Part shown: piece after piece, positions 1 through 8,845 of the stretch | Numbering within the stretch: the first letter of the stretch is position 1 | How the letters are laid out: every line of letters begins with the position of its first letter | Source: DASYPP01 sp036006525 | GTDB lineage: Bacteria; Gemmatimonadota; Gemmatimonadetes; Gemmatimonadales; GWC2-71-9 | NCBI GenBank assembly: GCA_036006525.1 | Contig: DASYPP010000047.1 | Location: forward strand, 8,305 to 72,304 | Direction of reading: 5' to 3' | DNA: 64,000 nt | Notes under the pieces: model-generated | What the model was told of the DNA's origin: nothing | The model's database searches: none | What the model saw: only the letters and a program-made list of their open reading frames with translations | Translations under genes and position numbers: made by a program

Positions 1-1
1 G

Positions 2-769
2 CTCAACGAAGCCCACCTGAAGCGACTGCAGAAGAACGGCTTCAAGGGAATCCTTCCGGGAATCGAGTCCTGGTACTCGCTGGGCAACAAGACGCGCACC
101 GGCAAAGCGGCGGGCATGGAGAAAGTCCGCCAGGTGTCGGAGCACGTCAACATGATGCAGCGCTACATCCCGTTCATCCAGACCAATTTCGTGCTCGGCC
201 TGGACATGGATCATGGCCCCGAGCCGTTCGAGCTCGGCAAGCGGTTCATTGACATGACGCCGGGCGCCTTCCCGGCCTACTCGCTGCTCTCCGCCTTCGG
301 CCAGGCGGCGCCGCTCAATCTCGAGCTGCAGCGGAGCGGGCGGGTGCTGCCCTTCCCGTTCCACTTCATCAACAATTACCACTCGATGAACGTGAAGCCG
401 TTGAACTACGGCTGGCGGGAGTTCTACAGCCACGCGATCGACCTCACCAAGTACTCCTTCGCCTGGCCCCGGATCTACAAGCGGTTCCGGGCCAACACCC
501 AGATGTTGCCCCGCATGATGAACGCGCTCCGCGCGGTTTCGGCCGAGGGCTTCGGGCGGATCAAGTACTACTCCACGATCCGCAAACTGCTGGATACCGA
601 TATCACAGTGCGGCGCTACTTCGAGGGCGAATCCACCGACCTGCCGGAGTTCTACCACCAGCGGATCCGCAACGAACTGGGCGTGTTCTACGACGCGCTG
701 CCGCCCGGCGCGATCTACCACGATCACCTGGCCTACCTGCATTCGCAGCCGTTGGTGAAACTGGCTTAG
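2..769 (+). CDS. Radical SAM protein, C-terminal part (runs in from the left edge)
   Basis: The reading frame is open from base 2 and gives 255 residues up to the stop. The visible part begins inside the radical SAM barrel (GILPGIESWY, then GKAAGMEKV and FVLGLDMDHG), the region following the B12-binding and Fe-S half in B12-binding radical SAM proteins. The rest is the family's typical helical C-terminal extension, rich in aromatic residues. The CxxxCxxC cluster motif would lie left of the window, so neither substrate nor complete domain order can be seen. Such enzymes act in the cytoplasm on lipids or cofactors by adenosyl-radical chemistry. A strong hairpin follows the stop, so this looks like the last gene of its transcript. 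The family is fairly sure; the specific reaction is unknown. Confidence 0.82.
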   Translation, partial: LNEAHLKRLQKNGFKGILPGIESWYSLGNKTRTGKAAGMEKVRQVSEHVNMMQRYIPFIQTNFVLGLDMDHGPEPFELGKRFIDMTPGAFPAYSLLSAFGQAAPLNLELQRSGRVLPFPFHFINNYHSMNVKPLNYGWREFYSHAIDLTKYSFAWPRIYKRFRANTQMLPRMMNALRAVSAEGFGRIKYYSTIRKLLDTDITVRRYFEGESTDLPEFYHQRIRNELGVFYDALPPGAIYHDHLAYLHSQPLVKLA

Positions 770-770
770 A

Positions 771-866
771 GCTTATGGCTTATGGCGTATGGCGAAACGG
801 CCCTCCCGCGATCCAGCGAGAGGGCCGTTTCAGTACTCATCTATTATCTGCAATACGCCATGCGCC
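771..866. repeat. Facing heptad-repeat arms around a hairpin
   Basis: The left arm (771-794) has three 7-base units: CTTATGG, CTTATGG, CGTATGG. The right arm (853-866) has the reverse-complement type, ATACGCC then ATGCGCC. They bracket the terminator hairpin at 794-831. The element lies between the convergent radical SAM and zinc-ribbon genes and belongs to the window-wide class of gene-boundary repeats. Confidence 0.6.
794..831. terminator. Bidirectional terminator-like hairpin
   Basis: A perfect 12-bp stem (GAAACGGCCCTC at 794-805 with its complement at 820-831) has a 14-base loop. A-rich and T-rich stem ends make it usable from both sides. It sits between the stops of two convergent genes. 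Confidence 0.7.
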
Positions 867-871
867 AGATG

Positions 872-1231
872 CTAAAACGCGTCCGCCCAGTCCACGGCCG
901 ATTCCTTCTTACAGCGCTGGCAGGTGAGCACCGTGGGATGGCCATCGAACTCCTGGCGCTCCCGGCATTGGGGACATACGGCGTAAACCGGCAGTGGGGC
1001 CTGTCCCCCGAACGTCGGCCGCATGACGCCGGTGCGATTCACCACGCACCATTCCGCGGGCGGCTCGCTCCGCACTTCGACATCCACCCGGCTTACCCGC
1101 ACCGGCCGGTTGTCTACCTGCACGACCACCACGTGGCCATCCGGCGTCTTCTCGACAATCGGATACCAGGCTCCGCGCCGGAGCGTGTCCGCGGTGCGGC
1201 TGGTGGAACGGGCCCAACCCAGGGAAGACAT
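872..1231 (-). CDS. Zinc-ribbon protein of unknown function
   Basis: This 119-residue soluble protein has no signal peptide. The first 70 residues form a short beta-rich stretch (GAWYPIVEKTPDGHVVVVQV). The C-terminal 40 residues carry a zinc ribbon made of CPQC (about residue 86) and CQRC (about residue 104). It ends with an acidic-aromatic tail, VDWADAF. I do not recognise the family beyond the ribbon. Strand choice rests on the paired cysteine motifs and the fit between the hairpin on one side and susD on the other. It is convergent with the radical SAM gene and lies downstream of susD on the same strand, about 65 bases away, so co-transcription with susCD is possible. A nucleic-acid or protein-binding role would be a guess. 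Confidence 0.6.
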   Translation of the reverse strand: MSSLGWARSTSRTADTLRRGAWYPIVEKTPDGHVVVVQVDNRPVRVSRVDVEVRSEPPAEWCVVNRTGVMRPTFGGQAPLPVYAVCPQCRERQEFDGHPTVLTCQRCKKESAVDWADAF

Positions 1232-1296
1232 AAGGCGCTAAGAATAGCACGCCCGAGGCGGGGGCGGCTAGGGGTGTCCCCGGGTCAGGCTCCGAG

Positions 1297-2619
1297 CTAT
1301 TCCCGCGCGAGAATCTCGTCGCGCGGCACCGGGTAGGTCGGGTATGCGACGTCACCGGCCCGGTCGAGCGGCAGCTGGCTGAGCAATCCATACCGGCGCA
1401 GGTCAATCCAGCGATGACCACCCTCATACAGCAGCGAGTACCGCTTCTCATACAGCAACGCGTCCAGTGCGGCGGCCGGCGTCGCGGGAACCGCGATCGG
1501 CGCCAATCCCCCGGAGTGCACCCGGATGTAATTGATATCGTCGGTCGCGGCGGCCAACTGGTTGAGACCGACATTCGCTTCGGCCCTGAGCAGAATGAGT
1601 TCCTCGTTCCGGATGATCGGAATGGGCGCCGACGGACTGCTGTAGCGCGTCCAGCCCAGGGCGGACGTCAGGTTATCGACCGTGGTCGAGGTACGGGGAA
1701 TGGTCTTGTCGAGGAAGCGCTGATCCAGCGCGCCGCCCGGCTGGAGCTGCGCGTCGGTTTCCAGCGAGGGGTGCGCAAAGTTCTCCCCGGCGAGCGGGTT
1801 CTGAAACAGCGCGTTGGCGGTTTCCTTGGGACCGGTCCCGAAGCTGTGGTACGCGCCGGCGGCCAGATCGGCCGTAGCCGACGTATCGATGAAGGATGCC
1901 GCCAGCGAAGTCAGTGCGCCGGCAAAATCACCGGTATACACATTGACCCGGGCCCGGAGCGCACGGTTCACCAGGATGAAAGACGCCGGATCGTTGAATC
2001 CGTTGAACCCGTCGCTCAATGAGAACGGGAAGCTGCCTCCGCCGTTCTGGAGATCGACCTGTGCCGAGTCGAGCAGGGCGACGATGTACGCGTACGCCGC
2101 GGCATTGGTGACGAATGGCGCGGGAGCCGCGGTGGGGTCCGACTCCACGGCTATCGGAATGGAGTCCCCGGTGTGGGTGCTGACAACCAGGAGGAAATTC
2201 AGCGCCTTGATGGTGCGGGCAAACCCGCTCACCGCGTTCTGCTCCGCCGGCGTCAGGGCCGAGGCGGTGCCGATGACCGCGAGCAGGCTGTTGGCGCTGC
2301 GAATGGTGCGATACTGCTCGGCCCAGTGATCGCCGCCGAAGGCGTTGCTGCCGGCATCCAGGCCACCGGTAAGCAGCTCGCCGGTGAAGCGCGGATCGGA
2401 GCCGTCGAAGCGATAGGCCTCGCGACCCAGGATGCCGAGGTCGAGGGCAAAGTCCGCTGCGTCGACTTCGGACCCGATCAACAGGCCGGTTGCCGCGGCT
2501 GCCACTTCGTTCCTGGCCGGATTGTTCCCGATGGGATCCGGGCTGTTCGGATTGGCTATGTCAAAAGAGCATCCGGCGAGTGTCGCCAGCACCGCCGCTA
2601 CCAGCATGGTGGTCTTCAT
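1297..2619 (-). CDS. SusD/RagB-like outer-membrane nutrient-binding lipoprotein
   Basis: The SusD-type partner of the TonB-dependent transporter encoded just upstream. It would sit on the outer face of the outer membrane as a lid over the SusC barrel and capture glycans, peptides or other oligomers. The protein has 440 residues, within the family range. It starts with MKTTMLVAAVLATLAGC, a signal peptide ending in a lipobox with Cys17. The helical TPR-like body contains family features such as RNEELILLRAEAN and, near the end, YEKRYSLLYEGGHRWIDLRRYG. ATG at 2619 was preferred over a start 17 codons upstream because GGAGAG precedes it and the signal peptide begins there. It is co-directional with susC, with a 52-base gap. 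No glycan hydrolase lies beside it, so the substrate cannot be read from context. Confidence 0.92.
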   Translation of the reverse strand: MKTTMLVAAVLATLAGCSFDIANPNSPDPIGNNPARNEVAAAATGLLIGSEVDAADFALDLGILGREAYRFDGSDPRFTGELLTGGLDAGSNAFGGDHWAEQYRTIRSANSLLAVIGTASALTPAEQNAVSGFARTIKALNFLLVVSTHTGDSIPIAVESDPTAAPAPFVTNAAAYAYIVALLDSAQVDLQNGGGSFPFSLSDGFNGFNDPASFILVNRALRARVNVYTGDFAGALTSLAASFIDTSATADLAAGAYHSFGTGPKETANALFQNPLAGENFAHPSLETDAQLQPGGALDQRFLDKTIPRTSTTVDNLTSALGWTRYSSPSAPIPIIRNEELILLRAEANVGLNQLAAATDDINYIRVHSGGLAPIAVPATPAAALDALLYEKRYSLLYEGGHRWIDLRRYGLLSQLPLDRAGDVAYPTYPVPRDEILARE

Positions 2620-2671
2620 GGATTGAGCTCTCCGTGAGATTTGGGGGTGAATGCCATTGGATGAGCGCATA

Positions 2672-5593
2672 TCAGAACCCCAGATCGATTGAGAGGAAGA
2701 AGCTGCGGCTCGGGGGGAACGGAGCCACGTCGATATTCCGCGCGATCGCCTGGTTGCCGAAGTTGCTTACCTCAGGATCCAATCCCTCATAACCCGTGAA
2801 GCGCAGCAGATTCCGGGCGCTGAAGCTCACCCGCGCGTTCCGGATGGAGGACCCGAACAGGAATGCCACGGCGGTGACCGGTACATCGTAGGTCAGCGAC
2901 ACTTCGCGCAGCTTCACATACGACGCTTCCTGGACATACGCCTTGGTGTGCCCGGCCTGGAAGTCGGCCCGGCGAGCCGCGCCGCCGTCCGGCACGTCGC
3001 CCGCGTTATGCTGGATGTCGTAGAGGAACTGGGTCAGATTGATCACGTCCCCGCCCTGCTTCCAATCCAGCAGGGTGCCGATGGTAAACCGTTTCCAGCG
3101 GATGTCGTTGCTGAACGACATCTGGAAGTCCGGGGCGGCGTCGCCCACGATGCCGACCGTCGTGGGACTGGTGTTCCCCACGATCTGGGTAGCCGATTTC
3201 CCCTCTTCGATCCGGAACGCTCCGAGGGAGGTGCCGAAACCGCCGGTTTCGAATGCCGGGATCGGCAGACTGGTGATCTTGCTTCGATTGGCGAAGAAGC
3301 TGGTACCCAGGCGCCAGGTGAAATCCGGATGATCGACGGGGAAAACGTCGATCGCGACTTCGACCCCGCGATTCCGTAGCGTACCGCCCGAGTTGAATAT
3401 CCGGCTCCCATACCCGGTGGAGGGCGCCAGGGTCTGGTCGAGCAGCAGATTGCTGATGCTCTTCTGATATACCGAGAAGCTGATCGTGGCCCGGCCGCCG
3501 GCCAGGTTGGCATCGAACCCGGTCTCGAATTCCTTCTGCACCTCCGGCTCGATATCCGCATCCCCCAGCCGGTTGCCCACCAGCACGCCAAACCGGCCGT
3601 TGATCAGCAGCGAGGTATCCGGGCTGAATTTCTGGCCGAAGAGCGGCTCATTGCCAGTCTGACCATACGCCGCGCGGAGTTTGATCTCGTCGAACAGGCC
3701 GACCGGATGAATCAACCGGTAGGAGACGGCCGCCTTGGGATAGAAGAAGTAATGGCTGGGATCACCGTTCGCGCTGCTGCGATCGGCGCGCAACCCGACA
3801 GTGAGCAGCAACCGCCGGTCCATCAGCAGCAACTCTTCCTGGCCGAAGAATCCGAGGTTGCGCACCTTCTCGATGCTTTCCGAGGGGTCCTGGCTCGCCG
3901 CCTGGCTGGGACTGGTCTGCCCGGTGAGCAGGGTGCGGCCCAGGATCCCGGTGATGTTGAGATCGCGGTCCTGGTACTGCATGCCGATGGACGTCGTCGC
4001 CTGATAACTGCCCGAGGCGGCCGTCATGGTGTGGGTGGCATTGGCGGCAAAGTTCAGATTCTGATTGGTGCTCTTGGTCAGGACCACGGTGCCCGGCTGG
4101 CCATCATTGGGCTCGAATTCCAGCTCCGGCGGCGAAAGGAAATCGTTCCGCTGGGTGAAGTAGTCGGCGCCGCCGACGAAGAGCAGATTGAGGGACTGCC
4201 GCTCGCTCTGGAGCAGCGCCACTCGAGCGGTCATCGTCCCGATGATCCGCCAGACATCCTCTTCATTCTTGAGCAGGTCGAAGGTCTGCAGTGGATTGCT
4301 GCGTTCGAAGGGATTGTCGGGGAACACGCCGTTCTTGGCCCGCAGGTCCACGAAGTTCGGGGTGAAGGGAAAGACCAGGTACGGGCTGGTGCCGCTGTTG
4401 TCGTTATTGGACAGACCCCGGTTGGAGCGGCTGTGAATCACGTTGGTGTTGACCGCGAAGCTGACCCGGTTGCTCAGGATCTGGTCCAGGTTGGCGCGGA
4501 CCGCCTGTTTCCCGTAATCGGTATTGATCGCGATGCCCTCGTCGTTCTTTACCAGGGCGGAGACGTAATAGCGCGTGGCATCGCTGCCTCCGCTCACGCT
4601 GGCATCGGTCTCGGTGGAGAGTGGCTTGCGGCCGTAGAGAAACTCTTCGTTGTCAAAGGTGACGCCGGGCTGGAAATACTGCGCGGCCACGGCCGCACCA
4701 AAGACACCAGCGACCTCGGCAGAATCCCGGAAGTTGTGAAAGCCGAGCTTGTGGGAGATCCCGCTGATCCCGAAGCGCTGGGAAATGTTGAACTGCGGAG
4801 CGCCGACATGTCCCCGCTTGGTGGTAATGATCACCACGCCATTGGTCGCCCGGGCGCCATAGATCGCGGCGGCGGAGCCGCCCTTGAGGACTTCGATCCG
4901 CTCGATGTCGTTGGGGTTGAGATCGGCGATCCGGTTGACCGGGTTGTCCTGGTTGGACGCATTGCCGCCGGCCGCGGCCGCCGTGACCGCGTTCGCCCCG
5001 TTCGCAATCGCCGTATTGCTGATCACCACGCCGTCCACGACGTAGAGCGGGTCGACGCTGCCATTGATGGTGGAGACGCCGCGGAGACTGAGCTGCATGC
5101 CGCCGCCGGGCGCTCCCGAGTTCGCCTGGATGAGCGCCCCAGGGACCTTGCCCTGCAACGCGCCCTCCAGCGTCTGGGCCGGCGCCCGGCTCAGCTCGTC
5201 CGCGCTCACGGTGGCGACGGCATTGGGGAGGTTCTGCTTCTCGACTCCCGTGGCCTGGCCGGTGATCACGACCTCTTCCAGCCGGAAGATGTCGCGGCCC
5301 AGGGTGACCGTCACCTGATTCTGCCCCGGCCCGACCAGTACTTCCTGGCGGTGATATCCCAGTGCCCGGATCACCAGGGTAACCCCGGCATCAGGCACCC
5401 GGGCCAGGACGAAGCGGCCATTGTCCCGGGCCGTCACCCGGATAAGGGTCCCCCGGATGGCCACATCCGCATTGCCCACCGGTTCTCCGGTGGCGGAGTC
5501 CATCACGGTGCCGTTGATCACCCTCTCCTGCGCCGATGCCAGCCCCAGGGGGACGAGCAGCAGCCCGAAAAGCACCAACCAGGCGCGACGCAT
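2672..5593 (-). CDS. SusC/RagA-type TonB-dependent outer-membrane transporter
   Basis: Outer-membrane TonB-dependent transporter of 973 residues that would import the ligand captured by the SusD partner, using TonB/ExbBD energy. Order of parts: signal peptide MRRAWLVLFGLLLVPLGLASAQ; a carboxypeptidase-regulatory-like domain (about 25-105, GTVMDSATGEPVGNADVAI); a plug domain with the SusC-type stretch DPLYVVDGVVISN and RIEVLKGGSAAAIYGARAT; then the barrel up to a terminal aromatic strand, SFFLSIDLGF. ATG at 5593 was chosen because GGGGAGG lies 8 bases upstream; an ATG 11 codons earlier has no site and would lengthen the signal peptide. It is transcribed from the promoter at 5731-5759 through a leader with a strong hairpin, followed by susD. 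The long open frame on the opposite strand is a compositional shadow. Confidence 0.95.
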   Translation of the reverse strand: MRRAWLVLFGLLLVPLGLASAQERVINGTVMDSATGEPVGNADVAIRGTLIRVTARDNGRFVLARVPDAGVTLVIRALGYHRQEVLVGPGQNQVTVTLGRDIFRLEEVVITGQATGVEKQNLPNAVATVSADELSRAPAQTLEGALQGKVPGALIQANSGAPGGGMQLSLRGVSTINGSVDPLYVVDGVVISNTAIANGANAVTAAAAGGNASNQDNPVNRIADLNPNDIERIEVLKGGSAAAIYGARATNGVVIITTKRGHVGAPQFNISQRFGISGISHKLGFHNFRDSAEVAGVFGAAVAAQYFQPGVTFDNEEFLYGRKPLSTETDASVSGGSDATRYYVSALVKNDEGIAINTDYGKQAVRANLDQILSNRVSFAVNTNVIHSRSNRGLSNNDNSGTSPYLVFPFTPNFVDLRAKNGVFPDNPFERSNPLQTFDLLKNEEDVWRIIGTMTARVALLQSERQSLNLLFVGGADYFTQRNDFLSPPELEFEPNDGQPGTVVLTKSTNQNLNFAANATHTMTAASGSYQATTSIGMQYQDRDLNITGILGRTLLTGQTSPSQAASQDPSESIEKVRNLGFFGQEELLLMDRRLLLTVGLRADRSSANGDPSHYFFYPKAAVSYRLIHPVGLFDEIKLRAAYGQTGNEPLFGQKFSPDTSLLINGRFGVLVGNRLGDADIEPEVQKEFETGFDANLAGGRATISFSVYQKSISNLLLDQTLAPSTGYGSRIFNSGGTLRNRGVEVAIDVFPVDHPDFTWRLGTSFFANRSKITSLPIPAFETGGFGTSLGAFRIEEGKSATQIVGNTSPTTVGIVGDAAPDFQMSFSNDIRWKRFTIGTLLDWKQGGDVINLTQFLYDIQHNAGDVPDGGAARRADFQAGHTKAYVQEASYVKLREVSLTYDVPVTAVAFLFGSSIRNARVSFSARNLLRFTGYEGLDPEVSNFGNQAIARNIDVAPFPPSRSFFLSIDLGF

Positions 5594-5656
5594 ATGGTTC
5601 CTCCCCATGACAAAGATGAGAGCCACTGGCCGGATACTCGCGCCGACACCGAGGGA

Positions 5657-5676
5657 GCATCCCCGGAGGGGGATGC
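5657..5676 (-). promoter_or_regulatory. Hairpin in the susC leader
   Basis: GCATCCCC (5657-5664) pairs perfectly with GGGGATGC (5669-5676) across a 4-base loop. It lies inside the roughly 130-base untranslated leader between the predicted promoter and susC. No T-run follows, so it could stabilise or regulate the message rather than terminate it. Confidence 0.45.
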
Positions 5677-5730
5677 CGAGCGACTACCAGCTTGGGGTCA
5701 GGACGTTATGCGGAAGGCGGCCAGTTCCCT

Positions 5731-5759
5731 GAAATAGGGCTTGGACTGGATTCTGTCAA
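5731..5759 (-). promoter_or_regulatory. Sigma-70-type promoter for susCD
   Basis: On the minus strand a perfect -35 (TTGACA, 5759-5754) is followed by 17 bases and a -10 of TATTTC (5736-5731). The predicted start near 5724 leaves a leader of about 130 bases before susC. The spacing is ideal and the -35 is exact; the -10 matches only partly. Confidence 0.6.
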
Positions 5760-5778
5760 CAGGGAAGTTGGACCGACC

Positions 5779-6201
5779 CTACGGGATGACCTGGACGCTG
5801 TCCACGTAGTAGTTAGTGGTCCCGAAGCATTGGGAGGGGACGCCGCGGTGTTCGGTGTAGTGCAGTTTGACCCGGCCGCCGATGGCGTCCGACAGGTGTT
5901 TGGCGGTGCTGTCGTCTCGCACGCTGAAGGTCCAGATCGTGGGCGCGACGCCCGGTACCGAGGTCATCGCGAGCTCGCCTTCCCAGGTCTTGCAGACGTA
6001 TCCCTTGTGGGAAAACTTCTGCAGGATCCCCGCGCGAAATCCTTCCGAGTAACTCCAGTTGAGCACCAGCAGGGTATACAGCGCAAACAGGACGACCGGC
6101 GCCAGGACGATCGAGGCGAGGATCAGCTTGGTCCGGGTTCTCCATCCCCGCCGGGGCGGCAGGGGCGCGGGATCATTGGCGGGATTGATTGGCTCGGTCA
6201 T
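5779..6201 (-). CDS. Small single-span membrane protein of unknown function
   Basis: A 140-residue protein. A proline-rich, positively charged N-terminus (PPRRGWRTRTK) precedes one transmembrane helix at about 26-48 (LILASIVLAPVVLFALYTLL). An extracytoplasmic domain follows, with two cysteines (YVCKTWEGEL and PSQCFGTTNYY) that could form a disulfide. The topology is N-in, with a soluble domain of about 90 residues outside the inner membrane. It ends with the beta-strand-like YVDSVQVIP. The gene lies between susC, whose promoter begins immediately after its stop, and the Omp85-like gene, all on the minus strand. I recognise it only as a conserved hypothetical type, and no role can be stated. 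Confidence 0.65.
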   Translation of the reverse strand: MTEPINPANDPAPLPPRRGWRTRTKLILASIVLAPVVLFALYTLLVLNWSYSEGFRAGILQKFSHKGYVCKTWEGELAMTSVPGVAPTIWTFSVRDDSTAKHLSDAIGGRVKLHYTEHRGVPSQCFGTTNYYVDSVQVIP

Positions 6202-6243
6202 GGCTTGGAAGATAAGATTTGCGACGACTGAGCGCGACCCGTC

Positions 6244-7848
6244 CTAGTCGGACCCGCGTACCGTGTGGATGTTGGTCGAGAAGGTGAGTCCCTTCCCCAC
6301 CGCGATCACCCACCCGGCGCCCTCCACATCGGTCGCGAAGCGACGCGCCAGGTCAATGCGGATCGCCTCCACCCCGGACGCCCGGCTGGCGCCGAGCCGG
6401 AGACCGAGGCCCGCATCCCAGCCGGTCCGCCGGGGCGCACCATGATACCAGGCGCCGCCGTAGTCGACGAAGCCGGCCAGGCCGATCCCGAACAGCTGCC
6501 AGATCTCTTCCTTCACGACATAGCGGTATTCGGCCGTCGTGTAGAACGAGCGATCGCCAGTGAAGGCGTGGGAGCGAAAGGCCCGGGGTCCGGTGCCCAG
6601 GCCCATGTCGAACTCCTGGCCGGGCAGCGGTCGCTCGAGCCACCCTCCATCGGCATGGGCGATGAGCGTGTGCCGGGCGCCGGGTTGCAGCACCAGGGTG
6701 CCGCTCACCACCACCGATCCCGAATCCAGCCCGTTGGCGTCGTACAATCCATCGGCCAGGAGATCGGCGAAGAGGTAGCCCGCGCCAAAGGAGGTGCCCG
6801 TCTTTGCCTGCACCTGAGGGGCGAGACCATCACGCTGATAATTGAACGCCCGGGGAGCGGCGAGCACCCCGATCCGCACCAGGGTGCTCACGTCCACGTC
6901 CTCTTCCCGGCCGAAGCCCTGGTAGGAGCGGGTCAGCACGTATCGAGATCTCCGCCATTCCACGAAGGGACCCAGGGCGTAGGTCGCTTCGCTCGGGGAT
7001 AAAAATGAGGACGCTGACTCGGGGCGGTAACGATCCTTGCGGGCCTGGGCCGTGATTCCGGCGCGCAGGTAGCCGCGCTCGGAAGCGCCCAGCGCGACGC
7101 CGCCTTCGACCCGCAACAACTGGTAGTCCCGCCGAATGCTGTCCGACGCGACGCGCTCGCCCTCGAAAAAGCGGAGCACCCGCTCGTTGCGATCGTCAAA
7201 GAGGAAGAGCAGGCTGTTCTGGGAAGCCTGGGAGTAGAACGGCTTGCCGACCAGCGCGGCGAAGCGCCGGCCATCGGAGCGATCCTGGAAAATGGTCTCC
7301 AGCCGGAGCTGGGGCCAGATGAACCGCGGCTGCAGGAAGCCGAAGGAGGTGCTGGTCCGGTCCGCCGAGTGGCGGTAGCGGATGGAAGCCTGGGTCGCCG
7401 TGCCCAGGACGTTGTCTTCGATGAAAGCGATGGTGTAATCCGCCTGGCCACCCGTGCTCTTGAACCGGTAGTCGGGGCGGGTGCTCCAGCCATCGGAGGT
7501 CTCGACCCGGAGCGTCAGGCCGGAATCTCCCCGCACCGTGTCTACCACCACCCGCCGGAAGATGCCCAGGGCCCGAAGGTTCCTCGCCGTTTCGGCGGCC
7601 GCCGCGGAGTCGTACGCCTGGCCGGGATGGAGCAGCACTTCGCGACGCACCACCGATTCGCGGGTCGCGATGTGCAGGCGGTTGGCCAGCCGGGTGAGCC
7701 AGTTGCGCGCCTCGGTGGAATCGAAGACATCGTTCCGGCGGATGGCCACCGCCTGGATGACCGGCGACGCCGAATCCCCCGGGGTTTGGGCCCCGGCGGA
7801 CACGGGCAGCAGGAACAGCATGACGGCGGTGAGCCGGCGGAACGACAG
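6244..7848 (-). CDS. Omp85/BamA-like outer-membrane barrel with POTRA region
   Basis: A protein of about 534 residues. After the signal peptide comes one or two POTRA-like modules (about 30-130; VRREVLLHPGQAYDSAAAAE and LGIFRRVVVDT). A 16-strand-type barrel follows, with a terminal surface-antigen region (FDMGLGTGPRAFRSHAFTGD, then LFGIGLAGFVDYGGAWY). Members insert or translocate proteins or lipids at the outer membrane; this one is shorter than true BamA. Start: the first ATG (7821) gives an N-terminus lacking charged residues and has no ribosome-binding site. In frame upstream, CTG at 7848 is preceded by GGAG at a 5-base gap and gives (M)SFRRLTAVMLFLLPVSAGAQ, a complete signal peptide. I therefore prefer the CTG start, with moderate certainty. 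The frame closes at TAA 7881-7879 and offers no ATG, GTG or TTG there. Confidence 0.85.
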   Translation of the reverse strand: MSFRRLTAVMLFLLPVSAGAQTPGDSASPVIQAVAIRRNDVFDSTEARNWLTRLANRLHIATRESVVRREVLLHPGQAYDSAAAAETARNLRALGIFRRVVVDTVRGDSGLTLRVETSDGWSTRPDYRFKSTGGQADYTIAFIEDNVLGTATQASIRYRHSADRTSTSFGFLQPRFIWPQLRLETIFQDRSDGRRFAALVGKPFYSQASQNSLLFLFDDRNERVLRFFEGERVASDSIRRDYQLLRVEGGVALGASERGYLRAGITAQARKDRYRPESASSFLSPSEATYALGPFVEWRRSRYVLTRSYQGFGREEDVDVSTLVRIGVLAAPRAFNYQRDGLAPQVQAKTGTSFGAGYLFADLLADGLYDANGLDSGSVVVSGTLVLQPGARHTLIAHADGGWLERPLPGQEFDMGLGTGPRAFRSHAFTGDRSFYTTAEYRYVVKEEIWQLFGIGLAGFVDYGGAWYHGAPRRTGWDAGLGLRLGASRASGVEAIRIDLARRFATDVEGAGWVIAVGKGLTFSTNIHTVRGSD

Positions 7849-7960
7849 ACGGGCTCCAGAAGTGTAGGGCTGAGGAATTTAACGGGCCGGAGGTTATTGC
7901 GCCGTCACCCGTTTTCCTGGTTATCACGTCCACTGGAGCAGCAGCGATATTCCCCATTAT

Positions 7961-7986
7961 GGGGGCGGAGGCCTCTTTCCGCCCCC
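7961..7986 (-). terminator. GC-rich hairpin after the HAD gene
   Basis: A 9-bp stem (GGGGGCGGA with TCCGCCCCC) has an 8-base loop and starts directly after the HAD gene's stop. No T-run follows, so termination is plausible but unproven. Confidence 0.5.
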
Positions 7987-7990
7987 GGAC

Positions 7991-8749
7991 TCAGAGCAGC
8001 TCAGCGACGCTCGCGAGGATCCGTTCGGGGTTGATGCCGGAACCCTGGAGCTGGTCCTCCTGGTACTTGCCGGTGCGAACCAGGTACCCGGCATAGCCGG
8101 CCGCCTGGGCACCCGCGATGTCTCCCCGGAGATCATCGCCTATCATGACGATTTCGCTGCGGGGAATGCCGGCCGGGAGACTCATGCTCTCCACCGCTCC
8201 TTCAAAGAACGCTGCGCTCGGTTTTCCCGCGACCAGCGCCTTCACGCCCGCCGCGTCTTCCAGCAGGGCAACGAAGGGACCCGAGTCGAGGGTGAGGCCG
8301 CGTTCGGTCATCCAGTAGCGATCCCGGGAGAGGGCGATGAGCCGGGCGCCTTTCAGGAGAGCGGCGAATCCCTGCTGGAGGAGATCAAAGGACCACGCTT
8401 CGGCGAGGTCGCCGACCAGGACGGCGTCGGGTTCGCCAACCAATTCAAATCCTTCCAGGTCCTCAAGCGCCTGTTCTGGTACCAGCGGCAGGAGCCTGCG
8501 GCATCCCAGCGACCGCGCCAATTCCGCTCCGGCGAGAAGCGCGGTGAAGACCTCGTGGCTCTCCACCGGGAACCCGTAGCTTCCGAGCCTGGTGACGATG
8601 GCGGAGCGAGCCTTGGAGGTAGTGTTGGTGAGGAACCGGAAGGGAGTGCCCTGGGATTTGAGCCGCCGGATGAGGTCGACGGCGCCGGGAATGGCGGCGC
8701 TGTTCTGGTAGAGGGTGCCGTCGAGATCGAACAGGTACGCGGCTGGCAT
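7991..8749 (-). CDS. HAD-superfamily (IIA, NagD-like) phosphatase
   Basis: A 252-residue cytoplasmic sugar- or nucleotide-phosphate phosphatase of the HAD-IIA type. Motif I is FDLDGTLY near the N-terminus (nucleophile Asp8, acid Asp10). Motif II is FLTNTTS at about 45-51. The C2 cap includes LVGDLAEAWSFDLL. Motif III Lys is in VAGKPSAAFF, and motif IV is MIGDDLRGDIAGAQAAGY. The length suits the family. I took ATG 8749 (MPAAYLFDLDGTL) rather than the ATG five codons upstream, because motif I should be near the start and the upstream segment is made of small repeats (GCATGGG, GCATGGC). Neither start has a clear ribosome-binding site. The physiological substrate is not visible. It lies downstream of glnA but is separated from it by a terminator-like hairpin, so it is probably expressed alone. 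Confidence 0.85.
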   Translation of the reverse strand: MPAAYLFDLDGTLYQNSAAIPGAVDLIRRLKSQGTPFRFLTNTTSKARSAIVTRLGSYGFPVESHEVFTALLAGAELARSLGCRRLLPLVPEQALEDLEGFELVGEPDAVLVGDLAEAWSFDLLQQGFAALLKGARLIALSRDRYWMTERGLTLDSGPFVALLEDAAGVKALVAGKPSAAFFEGAVESMSLPAGIPRSEIVMIGDDLRGDIAGAQAAGYAGYLVRTGKYQEDQLQGSGINPERILASVAELL

Positions 8750-8785
8750 GGAACAAAGGTGCATGGGGCATGGCGGAAACAGGAA

Positions 8786-8809
8786 GGGCGCCGAGCAAGC
8801 TCGACGCCC
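8786..8809 (-). terminator. Terminator-like hairpin after glnA
   Basis: Arms 8786-8796 and 8799-8809 pair over 11 positions with one mismatch and a 2-base loop. On the minus strand CCCTTCCTGTTT follows. It sits 36 bases beyond the glnA stop. Confidence 0.6.
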
Positions 8810-8845
8810 CTGCTATCAATCAGTCAGTAAGGTCAGACCCGAGCG

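Noticed and set aside
3707..5737. 676-codon plus-strand frame across susC
   Set aside because: No domain or signal and low-complexity composition; susC on the other strand has all family features and a good ribosome-binding site.
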